Assembly: GCA_001567505.1 (NCBI GenBank) | Contig: LLEU01000002.1 | Location: forward strand, 1 to 64,000 | DNA from: Acidobacteria bacterium OLB17 | Lineage (GTDB): Bacteria; Acidobacteriota; Blastocatellia; Pyrinomonadales; Pyrinomonadaceae | DNA: 64,000 nucleotides | Direction of reading: 5' to 3' | Part shown: positions 44,360-52,708 of the stretch, piece by piece | Position numbering within the stretch: the stretch's first letter is position 1 | Layout of the letters: each line of letters starts with the position of its first letter | Made by a program: the position numbers and the translations under genes | Notes under the pieces: generated by a model | Seen by the model: only the letters and a program-made list of their open reading frames with translations | Told to the model about the DNA's origin: nothing | The model's database searches: none

Positions 44360-45763
44360 TCATCGCTCCGGAGGAGCGACAGCATGTAGCCCCACGTGGA
44401 GCGCCGCGGAACGTGGGGTAACGATCCACAACACAACCTGGAGGCGGCTTGCCGCCGACATACGCGATATCAGCCAAAAAACGCGCGTAAAGACCTTGTC
44501 GACGTTTCGGAGGTAGTATTTCAGATCGAAGACGCGCGCGATCTCTTCCGGGGAAAGCTGTGCGGTAATGTCGGCGTCGTTCTCGACACGCTGCCTGAAC
44601 GTGCCGCCTTCGTCCCAGACCTTCATCGCGTTCCGCTGGGCCCAGAGGTATGCGTCCTCGCGCGTGACGCCCTTTTGCGTGAGCGCGAGAAGCAGTTGGC
44701 CGCTGAAAACAAGCCCGCCGGTGAGTTCGAGATTGCGGAGCATATTCTCGGGATAGACGACAAGCGTATCGAGCAAACTCGCGGCCTTTGCGAGGATGTA
44801 GTCGGCCGCGGCCGAAGAATCGGGCAGGACGATGCGCTCGGCCGATGAGTGCGAAATATCGCGTTCGTGCCAGAGAGCGATGTTCTCGAGGCCGACAACG
44901 GCGTTCGCACGCACCGTACGGGCCATACCGCAGATGCGCTCGGAAAGTATCGGGTTCCTCTTGTGCGGCATCGCAGATGAGCCTTTCTGGCCCGTCTTGA
45001 AGGCTTCCTGCGCCTCGCGCACCTCGGTTCGCTGCCAATGCCGCACCTGAAGGGCGATCTTTTCGAGCGTCGAGGCGATGATGGCGAGCGTCGAGAGATA
45101 TTCGGCGTAGCGATCGCGTTGGATGACCTGCGTGGAAACGTCGGCGGCCTTTATGCCGAGCCGCTCACAGACGCGTTCCTCGACATCCGGCGCAAGGTGA
45201 GCAAAAGCGCCGACCGCGCCGGAGATCTTCCCGACGGCGACCGCCTCGCGGGCTCTCTCAAGCCGTTCGCGGTTGCGTATCATCTCGGAATACCAAAGAG
45301 CCCAGGTCAATCCGAAGGACGTCGGTTCGGCGTGGATCCCGTGCGTGCGGCCGATCTGCGGCGTTTCCTTGAACTCGAACGCGCGGCGTTTCAGCACGGC
45401 GAGAAGCGCGTCCACCTTCGCAAGCAGAATGTCGCACGCGTCGCGCAAAAGGAGCGCGTTCGCGGTATCGACGACGTCGCTCGATGTAAGCCCGTAATGC
45501 ACGAACCGCGAGGCCGGGCCGATATTCTCCGCGAGATTCGTCGTGAATGCTATCACGTCGTGATCGGTCGTCTTCTCGATCTCGTTCACGCGTTCGACCG
45601 TAAAGGCGGCCTTCGCCTTGATCTCGGCGAGTGCGTCCTGCGGGATCGTGCCGTCCTCGGCGTGTACTTCGCAGACGGCGATCTCGACGTCAAGCCATTT
45701 CCTAAACTTGTTCTCAAGCGACCAAAGGCCGCCCATTTCGGGCAATGTGTAGCGTTCGATCAT
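44360..45763 (-). CDS. purB: adenylosuccinate lyase with repeat-derived C-terminal tail
   Basis: The first ~430 residues are a standard PurB: MIERYTLPEMGGLWSLENKF, the Ser loop GSSAMPHKRNPIL, TSSDVVDTANALLL, and it should end near YYLRNVDKVFTRVF. It catalyses two steps: SAICAR to AICAR and adenylosuccinate to AMP. The frame then runs ~35 more residues through a palindromic repeat element (WLISRMSAASRLQVVLWIVT onward), so the normal stop has been replaced. Immediately upstream is asd, whose stop is at 45764. Confidence 0.9.
   Translation of the reverse strand: MIERYTLPEMGGLWSLENKFRKWLDVEIAVCEVHAEDGTIPQDALAEIKAKAAFTVERVNEIEKTTDHDVIAFTTNLAENIGPASRFVHYGLTSSDVVDTANALLLRDACDILLAKVDALLAVLKRRAFEFKETPQIGRTHGIHAEPTSFGLTWALWYSEMIRNRERLERAREAVAVGKISGAVGAFAHLAPDVEERVCERLGIKAADVSTQVIQRDRYAEYLSTLAIIASTLEKIALQVRHWQRTEVREAQEAFKTGQKGSSAMPHKRNPILSERICGMARTVRANAVVGLENIALWHERDISHSSAERIVLPDSSAAADYILAKAASLLDTLVVYPENMLRNLELTGGLVFSGQLLLALTQKGVTREDAYLWAQRNAMKVWDEGGTFRQRVENDADITAQLSPEEIARVFDLKYYLRNVDKVFTRVFWLISRMSAASRLQVVLWIVTPRSAALHVGLHAVAPPER
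44364..44456. repeat. triple-hairpin palindromic element at purB 3' end
   Basis: Three hairpins in a row: CGCTCCGGAGGAGCG (44364-44378); CCCCACGT (44390-44397) with ACGTGGGG (44411-44418); and GGCGGCTTGCCGCC (44443-44456). It looks like a REP/MITE-type intergenic repeat of the kind scattered through genomes of this group. It forms the last 30 or so codons of purB. Confidence 0.65.
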
Positions 45764-46801
45764 TTAGATAAGCCCTTTTGAAATAAGGAGTTCCGCGTTC
45801 AGCACTGCTCCGCCCGCGGCCCCGCGGACCGTGTTGTGGCTGAGGGCGATGAACCGATAATCGAAAACCGTGTCGGGGAACACACGCCCGACCGTGATCG
45901 TCATCCCGTTCCCCGCATCGCGGTCAAGACGCGTCTGCGGGCGTGTCGGTTCTTCCGAAACGACGATGAAATTCTCGGGCGAAGAGTGCAGGTCGAGCGA
46001 CGGGAATTCGCGCATAGCCGCAACGACGTCCTCGAGCGTTGCCGGTTCTTTCAGATCGACGCGGACGGAGACCATATGCCCATCGACCACGTTCACGCGA
46101 AAGCATTGTGCCGAGACGGGGAAATCTGCGTATTCGACCGAGCCGTCCGCCAGTCGGCCGAGTATCTTCTGCGATTCGGTCTCGACCTTCGGTTCCTCAC
46201 CGGCAATGTACGGGAAGACGTTATCCGTAATATCGAGCGACGGCGTTCCGGGATACCCCGCACCCGAGATCGCCTGCATCGTCGTCACAACGCAGGCCTC
46301 GACGCCGAATTTCCGATGCAGTGCCGCCAAAGGCGGCGCAAAACTCACGACCGCGCAGTTCGGATTCGTGACGATAAAGCCTTTGCCGAATCCGCGTTTC
46401 TCACGCTGCCGCTCGATCAGGGCGACGTGGTCGCCGTTGATCTCCGGGATCAGGAGCGGAATGTCCTCGTCCATGCGGTAGCTCGACGAATTGCTGATGA
46501 CGGGATAGCCGGCGCGTGCGAACGCCTCTTCGGTCTCGCGTGCGACGCTCGACGGAAGGCTCGAGAAGACGATGTCGCAGTCGAGCGGAGGCTCGATCGG
46601 CGTAACCGTAATGTCTGCCACGGTTTGCGGGATGTTGCCGGGCAATTTCCACGCACACGCTTCGGCGTACGGTTTCCCCGCCGAACGGTCGGAGGCCGCA
46701 AGTGCCGTGATCTCGAACTGCGGATGGCCTTCGAGCAGTTGGACGAATCTCTGCCCGACGGTGCCGGTCGCACCTAGAATTCCTACACGATATTTCTTCA
46801 C
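45764..46801 (-). CDS. asd: aspartate-semialdehyde dehydrogenase
   Basis: 345 residues. Rossmann motif YRVGILGATGTVGQRFVQLL; catalytic cysteine in TNPNCAVVSFAPP; SGAGYPGTPSLDITDNVFPY and QCFRVNVVDGHMVSVRVDLK follow. This resembles the archaeal/fungal subtype of Asd. It reduces aspartyl phosphate to aspartate semialdehyde with NADPH, the branch point feeding DapA (lysine/DAP), threonine and methionine. In-line with the lysC-dap-metX cluster about 10 kb further along. Directly upstream of purB (adjacent stop and start). Confidence 0.93.
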   Translation of the reverse strand: MKKYRVGILGATGTVGQRFVQLLEGHPQFEITALAASDRSAGKPYAEACAWKLPGNIPQTVADITVTPIEPPLDCDIVFSSLPSSVARETEEAFARAGYPVISNSSSYRMDEDIPLLIPEINGDHVALIERQREKRGFGKGFIVTNPNCAVVSFAPPLAALHRKFGVEACVVTTMQAISGAGYPGTPSLDITDNVFPYIAGEEPKVETESQKILGRLADGSVEYADFPVSAQCFRVNVVDGHMVSVRVDLKEPATLEDVVAAMREFPSLDLHSSPENFIVVSEEPTRPQTRLDRDAGNGMTITVGRVFPDTVFDYRFIALSHNTVRGAAGGAVLNAELLISKGLI

Positions 46802-46837
46802 TTTGTTCTCTGTACCTTGTCGCCCGTCGGGCGTCGA

Positions 46838-47989
46838 TCAACGCGCGAACGCTTCCTTCAGCCGTCGGACGCCCTCGGCCATCTTCTCTTCAGTATTGCA
46901 GAACGAGATCCGCAAAAACCCTTTCGCCTCATCGCCAAAAGCCTGTCCGGGAACAGTTATCACCCGATTCTGAAGGCATTTCTCTGCGGCCTCGATGTCG
47001 TCGCCGATCTCGCGGACGTCCAGCATCGTGTAGAACGCACCGTCGGGCGTGGTCGCCCGCATACCAAGCTCTCTTTCGAGAAGATCGACGAGAAACTCAC
47101 CGCGTGCCTTGTAGATCTCGCGGGCATTCTGCTTGGCGGCTTCGGCCTCCGGCGTCCACGCAAGCAGCGAGGCCTTTTGCGTGATCGTCGAAGCGCAGAC
47201 GGTCGTAAAACCGTGCAGCACCTGTATCGCATTTATCATTTCCGGATCGGCGCATGCCGCCCACCCGAGCCGCCAGCCCGTCATACTCAGGCTTTTTGAC
47301 AAACCGCTTACGACGATCGTGCGGTCGTAATATTCCGAGGCCGAATGCGGGCGTTCGCCGAAATAAAGGTCGCTGTAGATCTCGTCCGAGATCAGGAAAA
47401 CTCCCGTTCCCTTCAGACGGTCGGCGATCTGCGAAAGATCGGCCGGGCTTAGCGTGCGTCCCGTCGGGTTCGACGGCGAGATAACGACCGCGGCCTTTGT
47501 TTTCGGCGTTATCGCGGCACTAAACGCCTCGATATCGAAGCCGAAATCCTTATCGTGCGGCATCCGGTAATAGACGGGCATTGCCTCGGCGATGCGAACG
47601 CAGGCGTCGTACGCGGGAAAGCTCGGATCCGGCAACAGCACCTCGTCGCCGCGATCGGCACAGCAAAGCACGGCGGTCGTCATCGCTTCCTGCGAACCGC
47701 ATGTGACGACGACGCCCGTCCGCGGCAAATTCAGATGCGGATACTGCTCGGCGATCTTGTCGCGCAATGCCGGCAAGCCCGGATGCGATGTGTAGCCGTT
47801 CTGTTCGTCGCGGGCGACCCTTGCGGCCTCGTCACGAATGAATTGCGGCGTCGGAAGGTCCGGCTCGCCGAGCCCGAAATTTATCGAATCCGGCAATGCC
47901 CGCTCAAAAAACTGCCTGATAAGCGTCGGCTTCAGGCCGCGCATCCTGTGCGGCAGGTCAAATTGTGTTCTTTCCACGGCTGGTTTCAC
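46838..47989 (-). CDS. class I/II PLP-dependent aminotransferase
   Basis: 383 residues. Seen: NFGLGEPDLPTPQFIRDEAA, ISPSNPTGRTLSP, the PLP-binding Lys in VSGLSKSLSMTGWRLGWAAC, and FLRISFCNTEEKMAEGVRRL. It belongs to the aspartate/aromatic aminotransferase group (AAT_like). The position next to asd in a window with dapD but no dapC makes it a candidate N-succinyl-DAP aminotransferase; the sequence alone cannot settle this. Overlaps the small acidic gene upstream by 4 bp. Confidence 0.85.
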   Translation of the reverse strand: MKPAVERTQFDLPHRMRGLKPTLIRQFFERALPDSINFGLGEPDLPTPQFIRDEAARVARDEQNGYTSHPGLPALRDKIAEQYPHLNLPRTGVVVTCGSQEAMTTAVLCCADRGDEVLLPDPSFPAYDACVRIAEAMPVYYRMPHDKDFGFDIEAFSAAITPKTKAAVVISPSNPTGRTLSPADLSQIADRLKGTGVFLISDEIYSDLYFGERPHSASEYYDRTIVVSGLSKSLSMTGWRLGWAACADPEMINAIQVLHGFTTVCASTITQKASLLAWTPEAEAAKQNAREIYKARGEFLVDLLERELGMRATTPDGAFYTMLDVREIGDDIEAAEKCLQNRVITVPGQAFGDEAKGFLRISFCNTEEKMAEGVRRLKEAFAR

Positions 47990-48195
47990 TTTTCTTCTCG
48001 GCCGGACGTCCGGCCCGATGCGTCCTCAAGATCATCTCGAAGTTCACCGACCTCGATGTTGAATTCGCCTTCTTCCTGGGCAAGCGGATCCGCATTTACG
48101 ATGCCCGCAAGCTTCTCGATCTCGCCAAGAACCTTCTGCCCAAGCCCCGAGACCCTCGAGCGGTCCTCTTTGTTCTTTTCCTTTGGTTCAGACAT
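47986..48195 (-). CDS. small acidic hypothetical protein
   Basis: 69 residues from MSEPKEKNKEDRSRVSGLGQ; the longer frame to 48270 is less likely because the inner ATG is followed by this charged segment. Very rich in Glu/Asp/Arg, with a helical middle KVLGEIEKLAGIVNADPLAQ and an acidic tail. No family recognised. The ATGA overlap with the aminotransferase start indicates co-translation. Confidence 0.5.
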   Translation of the reverse strand: MSEPKEKNKEDRSRVSGLGQKVLGEIEKLAGIVNADPLAQEEGEFNIEVGELRDDLEDASGRTSGREEK

Positions 48196-48310
48196 CGCTA
48201 GCCTCTGCTCCAAGTATATCGCAGCGGTGCGAGAAGCGCGGAATCGACCGTCATTCTGCGGCGGCGCCAAGCCGAGAATGAAATTTCACAAGATCAGCGG
48301 CGCTCCCCTG

Positions 48311-50889
48311 TTAGAACGTAAAGCGCGTGCCGACAGTTATCTTTCTCGAGGTTTCCGCAGAAGTGGGCATCAGAAACAGCGGAGACGTTTGGATACCGAC
48401 AAAATGGACAGGATTGGTGTGATTGAATACATTCTCGACATTCCCGAAGAACCGCAAAGAAAATCTTTTCGACGGATCACCAATATCAAACCCGTCATCT
48501 GCCGTCGTAATAACTTTGAATCCCTTGTTCGAGTCCTTTCCTCGGTGGCCAAAAGATATCGTATAGCCGAGGTTGAGATCAAGCTGACTAAACCACGCTC
48601 CGCGGCGACTGTTTCTCGATACGCCTGCCGGTCTATCGTTAAAGACCGTGTCGCGATTATCATCATGGCCGGTGGTAAGAGAAAATGGCAGCGGCGAAAG
48701 GACAGTGTAATTCGCGTTTATCTTAACGCCTTTGAAGGGCCGCCAACCGAGATAGAACGTCATCCTATGGCGACGATCAAGGTCGGACGGCCCCCGGTCA
48801 AGCCTCAGATCGTAGTTGTCGGTAGGTAATCCATAAATACCGCTAAAGTCATTTATCTCGCTTGAAAGCGTGTAATTGATCGCGACATCAGCCTTTTTAG
48901 TTACCGGCCCGAAGAATCCGACCCTCACCTCATTGCGGACGGACGACCCCGAAGATTCCACGTTCGTGATCACCCCCAGATCTTCGTTAGGAAGAATGCC
49001 GTTACGCGGAGCGTTGATGTTGCGGCTGCGTAAAAGATGGGTTCCTCGCTCGAAAATATACTCGACCCTTAAGGTATGGGATGGCCCTAACCTTTGCGTC
49101 ATTTGCACGGACGCACGTAAGACTTCCGGATTGCGAAGATCCCCGGCCTTTCGAAAATAACTCGGAGGCAGCTGTCGGCCGCTCGGAGCATTTACCGGAT
49201 CAAAAGGATATATCGGATCGATGACGATCATCTCGGGCGGTTGGTCCGCACCTAGATTGACGATCCTCAGAAAATCATCAACCTCGAACCATTTGTAATA
49301 AATGCCTCCGCCGATACGGAAGGTCGTATTTCCGCTCTTTAGAGGTGTCCAGGCGAGACCCAATCGAGGCGAGAAATTATTCCGATCGCGAAGAGAAGTT
49401 TGGGCCTCATACCTGACACCGGCGCTTAGGATGATATTTTTCTTCAGCCTAAGATCGCTTTGAAAATAGAGTGCAGATCGGTCCTGGCGTACGCTTGCTT
49501 TTCTCAGACCCGACCGTTGCGAAAATATGGCGGGATGGCCGGATACATAGTCCGCGAGCGACCGAAAGATATATGTTCCGTTAATGTTCTCGGCCGATCG
49601 AAGGTTTTGGAACAATGTCGACAATTCGAATCCTACCTTCAGAGCAGCCTGCTTATAGCTGGTCGAAAGATTATCAACGACAAAAAGGCCGATCTTGCGT
49701 GTCCTTTCGAGATTGCCCGCCCCACCGGCCGAAAAAGCACCCAGTACCTTGAGCGCAGGCGATGAGTTCCGCGGACTCGTGTTGGAAGCTGAGACATCGA
49801 ATGCTGCCCTGAATTCATTCAGAAAAGAGCCTTTGACGACGGACGTCGACAGGCGAAATTGATGTGCATCGGCGCCGATATCATACGCTCGCGAAGGCAG
49901 ATCGAACCCTCCGACCCCAAGGCCGCTATTTGCACGCCGCGAATATTTATAAGTGTATTTCGCCGGCACCGTCTGCGTCAGATTATGGTTAATATCCACA
50001 TTTACGGACGTGTACGAGCTCACAACATTTGTCGAGCCACGCAGCTCGCCTTGCGGGGTTATTGCAAACAAGTTGCTTGCGGCTTCGTTGCGGCGATCTA
50101 AAAAGTAAACGGAAAAATCAGCCTTATTCTCACGGATCGGCCCGCCTAGAAAGAAGAAGAGGTTCCGCGTCTGTTCGGGGTAGCGATCCGGAGAAAATGC
50201 GTTCCTCGCGTTAAAAGATCCGTCATTGAAATTGAACGACAGTGAACCGCTGTATCGGCTCGTTCCGACCTTCGTCGCAATATCTACATAAATATTCCCG
50301 AGGTCGTGATTTTCGGCGTCATAGGAGCTTCGAACGATCTTGATCGAAGCGATCTTGGATTTATCAGGCATATCGGCTCCCGAAAACCCGTCAACCCGAA
50401 TCACGACATCCGATCCTCCGCCCGCGATCTGTTTAAGAGCCTTGCTTAGCTCTTCCGGATCATCGGGGAGTCGCTCGATCTGTTCTTTTGTTAAAAAATT
50501 GCTGAAGGCTCATCGAGTGCTTTTTCTTGCGGATCGAGCGAGACAACAACACTCTCATTCCTTTCCGCAACCTTCAATTGGATCCGAAGACGGTTGATCC
50601 CCGAGACGATCTTGACCTCATAACTCACCGGCTGAAAGCCTGCCACCGTGATCTCAAGCCGGTACAGGCCGACCGCAATATTTTGAAAATAAAGTTGACC
50701 GGGAGCGGAGGAGCGGGATGCGAAGCTTTTCTGCTTTTCGTCGATCAAGCGAGCAGTAGGTGCGAGGACAAGGTCCCCATTCTGATCGACCACAGAAACT
50801 TGCAAAGAGGCAGTTGTCTGAGAGTACGCCGCCAACGATGGGGCGAATAAACAAAGAAAAAATACGCTGGCAAGAACACTTTTGCGCAT
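48311..50889 (-). CDS. Oar-like TonB-dependent receptor, frameshifted
   Basis: Frame 1 (50889-50491) carries a signal peptide (RKSVLASVFFLCLFAPSLAA) and a carboxypeptidase-like regulatory domain (ASLQVSVVDQNGDLVLAPTA, LYRLEITVAGFQPVSYEV). Frame 2 continues SNFLTKEQIERLPDDPEELS, a TonB-dependent plug (IRVDGFSGADMPDKSKIASI) and the beta-barrel to the C-terminal ITVGTRFTF. One missing T at 50504-50508 (CCTTC) joins them as DEPFSNFLTKEQ. The protein lacks the long Oar C-terminal extension, and no TonB box was identified. Last gene of an operon with secreted protein, thioredoxin-like protein and Cys-rich peptide. Confidence 0.8.
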
Positions 50890-50903
50890 CGCGAGATGCT
50901 GTA

Positions 50904-51752
50904 CTACTTGAAAAGATCTGCGGCAAAGGTCGGATCGAATTTAAGGCTTTTTATTTCATACGCCTCGGTTACTTCCCGGTTAGGTTTGTCGTTTATGCTT
51001 ATCTGTTTTTCCAACTTAACGGTTGTTGGCACCAGTCGGCCGGCAAATCTCTCATAGTTCGAAAAATATTGCTTTACTGATGTGCTCTTTCCATTATCGG
51101 AAAACTTGTATGTCATCATCAGGAGCCGATGGTCCTTTTGGTCAAAATAAAAACTGTATGTCACACCGGCGACGGTGGTCGTGATAATGTCGGCTCTCTG
51201 ATCTTTCGACTCTGCAACGCCGGCAAAAACAAAGCCATCATCGGGAGTTGCAAAAAAAGGCTGAAGAACAAAGGGAAATGTATTGATGAAAGCCTTTGTC
51301 CTAACGCTCGATTCGATCTCTTCTTTCGTGGGAGAACCCAGCGGAAGCACTAGCTTAACGCCGACTTTTCGCACATCGGCGTTCGAATAGACGAGCGCGC
51401 CGTTGAGCAGCTCGTTGGTCGCGATCCGAATATCAGAACTCTCGACCGGGCCGTTCGCCTTTGAAACGCCCTGATCCACCGTCTCTTTGAGCTTGACACG
51501 CTGCCCCTTGAGGTCAAAGCTGTCGTTAAATGTGCCGGTATCAACTACTGACGTGCCGTTATCGAGCTTGGTTATCCGAAGGATCGAACCTGAAACGGCA
51601 AGCCCGTCCGGAGCTTTTGTCACTTGGGCGGCCTGTCTCGCGGCATCGAGGACCGATCTCGCTCTCGCGCTTTTGTCAGTACTTTGAGCCAAAGAGCCGT
51701 AAGCGCCAAAGCCCAGGAGCAACATTAAACTAAGCACATTCTTTACATTCAC
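50904..51752 (-). CDS. secreted protein of the receptor operon, LolA-like fold possible
   Basis: 282 residues with signal peptide NVKNVLSLMLLLGFGAYGSL. The mature part has RARSVLDAARQAAQVTKAPD, VSGSILRITKLDNGTSVVDT, YSFYFDQKDHRLLMMTYKFS and TEAYEIKSLKFDPTFAADLF; the strand pattern suggests an outer-membrane-lipoprotein-sorting-like (LolA/RseB) half barrel, as in secreted partners of Oar-type receptors in Acidobacteriota. No catalytic residues seen. The start overlaps the thioredoxin-like stop (ATGA-type), and its stop is 14 bp before the receptor. Confidence 0.6.
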   Translation of the reverse strand: MNVKNVLSLMLLLGFGAYGSLAQSTDKSARARSVLDAARQAAQVTKAPDGLAVSGSILRITKLDNGTSVVDTGTFNDSFDLKGQRVKLKETVDQGVSKANGPVESSDIRIATNELLNGALVYSNADVRKVGVKLVLPLGSPTKEEIESSVRTKAFINTFPFVLQPFFATPDDGFVFAGVAESKDQRADIITTTVAGVTYSFYFDQKDHRLLMMTYKFSDNGKSTSVKQYFSNYERFAGRLVPTTVKLEKQISINDKPNREVTEAYEIKSLKFDPTFAADLFK

Positions 51753-52282
51753 TTGATCACCTCATTCGCCTTGAAGAAACTCAATAAACGCCCGATCGGC
51801 TGCAAAGCTGCACGAAGAGGTTTTTTCATCACGCCATCCTTGACGAGAAGATCCGCTGGAAAGTATCGAATCGAGAGTTCTTCGGCGACCTTACCCTCAG
51901 TATCTTGTAAAACCTTGAACCCTATTCCGTTAGACTTCCTGTAGGCGTCAATTGTTCCCAGATCTTCTTGCATAATTCCAATTACTGGTGCCCCATTTGG
52001 AAACTCCATTGCAGAAATCCTTTTGATCTCGGACTTGCAAGCGTTACAGCTCTTTTCAAGATACACATATAAGATCGGCTCGACGCGCTCGGCCGGAACG
52101 GATGGGAAGGTGAAATGTCTACCAACCAGCCTTGCAGCTTCCGCATCGAGGGTTGGTCCGTTTGTCGAAAGACCATCCGGAAGAGTCGTATTCCGGCTAT
52201 TGAAGTATTGGAATGCAACAAACCCGACAAGGGTTACAAAAAATACCACAGCCGCCAACAAGAAATTGATATTTCTCCCCAT
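51749..52282 (-). CDS. membrane-anchored thioredoxin-fold protein
   Basis: 177 residues. One N-terminal anchor (NINFLLAAVVFFVTLVGFVA) is followed by a periplasmic domain with ILYVYLEKSCNACKSEIKRI, a CxxC redox motif at the right place for a thioredoxin/TlpA-type fold, then APVIGIMQEDLGTIDAYRKS and a cis-Pro-like RYFPADLLVKDGVM. It could be a thiol oxidoreductase of the exported kind. It sits between the Cys-rich peptide and the secreted gene, so the six-cysteine peptide is a natural substrate candidate, which is inference. Confidence 0.6.
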   Translation of the reverse strand: MGRNINFLLAAVVFFVTLVGFVAFQYFNSRNTTLPDGLSTNGPTLDAEAARLVGRHFTFPSVPAERVEPILYVYLEKSCNACKSEIKRISAMEFPNGAPVIGIMQEDLGTIDAYRKSNGIGFKVLQDTEGKVAEELSIRYFPADLLVKDGVMKKPLRAALQPIGRLLSFFKANEVIK

Positions 52283-52364
52283 TTGAAAGCACCTTTACAG
52301 CCTTTTGAGCCCAACCATACGACTCGTTAGAGTTCCACAATTGAGCTCAAAAGGGACAAACGCC

Positions 52365-52562
52365 TCAGTTACAAATATACGAGCAAACTTCGACGCAGGG
52401 ATGTTCGTTCGGCCCGCACCCAGATGAACCCACGAGGGTGCAGACCTTTCCGCCAACAACAATTGTGGCGTCGCACGCCGGGTTGTTCGCCCAAACTGCG
52501 ATAGTTCCGAAAGCCAGAACCACGCCGAGAAGACACGACGAGAGTAACTTACGCAGACACAT
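52365..52562 (-). CDS. small secreted six-cysteine peptide
   Basis: 65 residues. A signal peptide, RKLLSSCLLGVVLAFGTIAV, ends at WA-N. The predicted 39-residue mature peptide NNPACDATIVVGGKVCTLVG... has cysteines spaced C-x10-C-x7-C-x6-C-x3-C-x3-C, enough for three disulfides. It is the first gene of the operon leading to a thioredoxin-fold protein, a secreted protein and a TonB receptor. I do not recognise a family; the layout is reminiscent of NVEALA-type peptides in Bacteroidota, though the sequence lacks the NVEALA motif. Signal, bacteriocin or structural roles are all open. Confidence 0.6.
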   Translation of the reverse strand: MCLRKLLSSCLLGVVLAFGTIAVWANNPACDATIVVGGKVCTLVGSSGCGPNEHPCVEVCSYICN

Positions 52563-52656
52563 AAAGCTCCTTTTGCGTTTTTCTATTTCGTGAGGTAGTC
52601 GTAAAGGCTACGCGCAATAGGATAAAAGAAAGATGGGCCACCGCCAAGTGCTCGAT

Positions 52657-52698
52657 CAAAATGGCCAGCCTTCTCGCGTGTCACCAGAGCGAGAAGGC
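52657..52698 (-). terminator. terminator after the RNB exoribonuclease gene
   Basis: A 10-bp perfect stem, GCCTTCTCGC (52668-52677) with GCGAGAAGGC (52689-52698), loop of 11 nt, followed on the minus strand by a TTTT run at 52657-52660. It lies about 10 bp past the stop codon at 52709. Confidence 0.7.
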
Positions 52699-52708
52699 GG
52701 GTGTGGAT

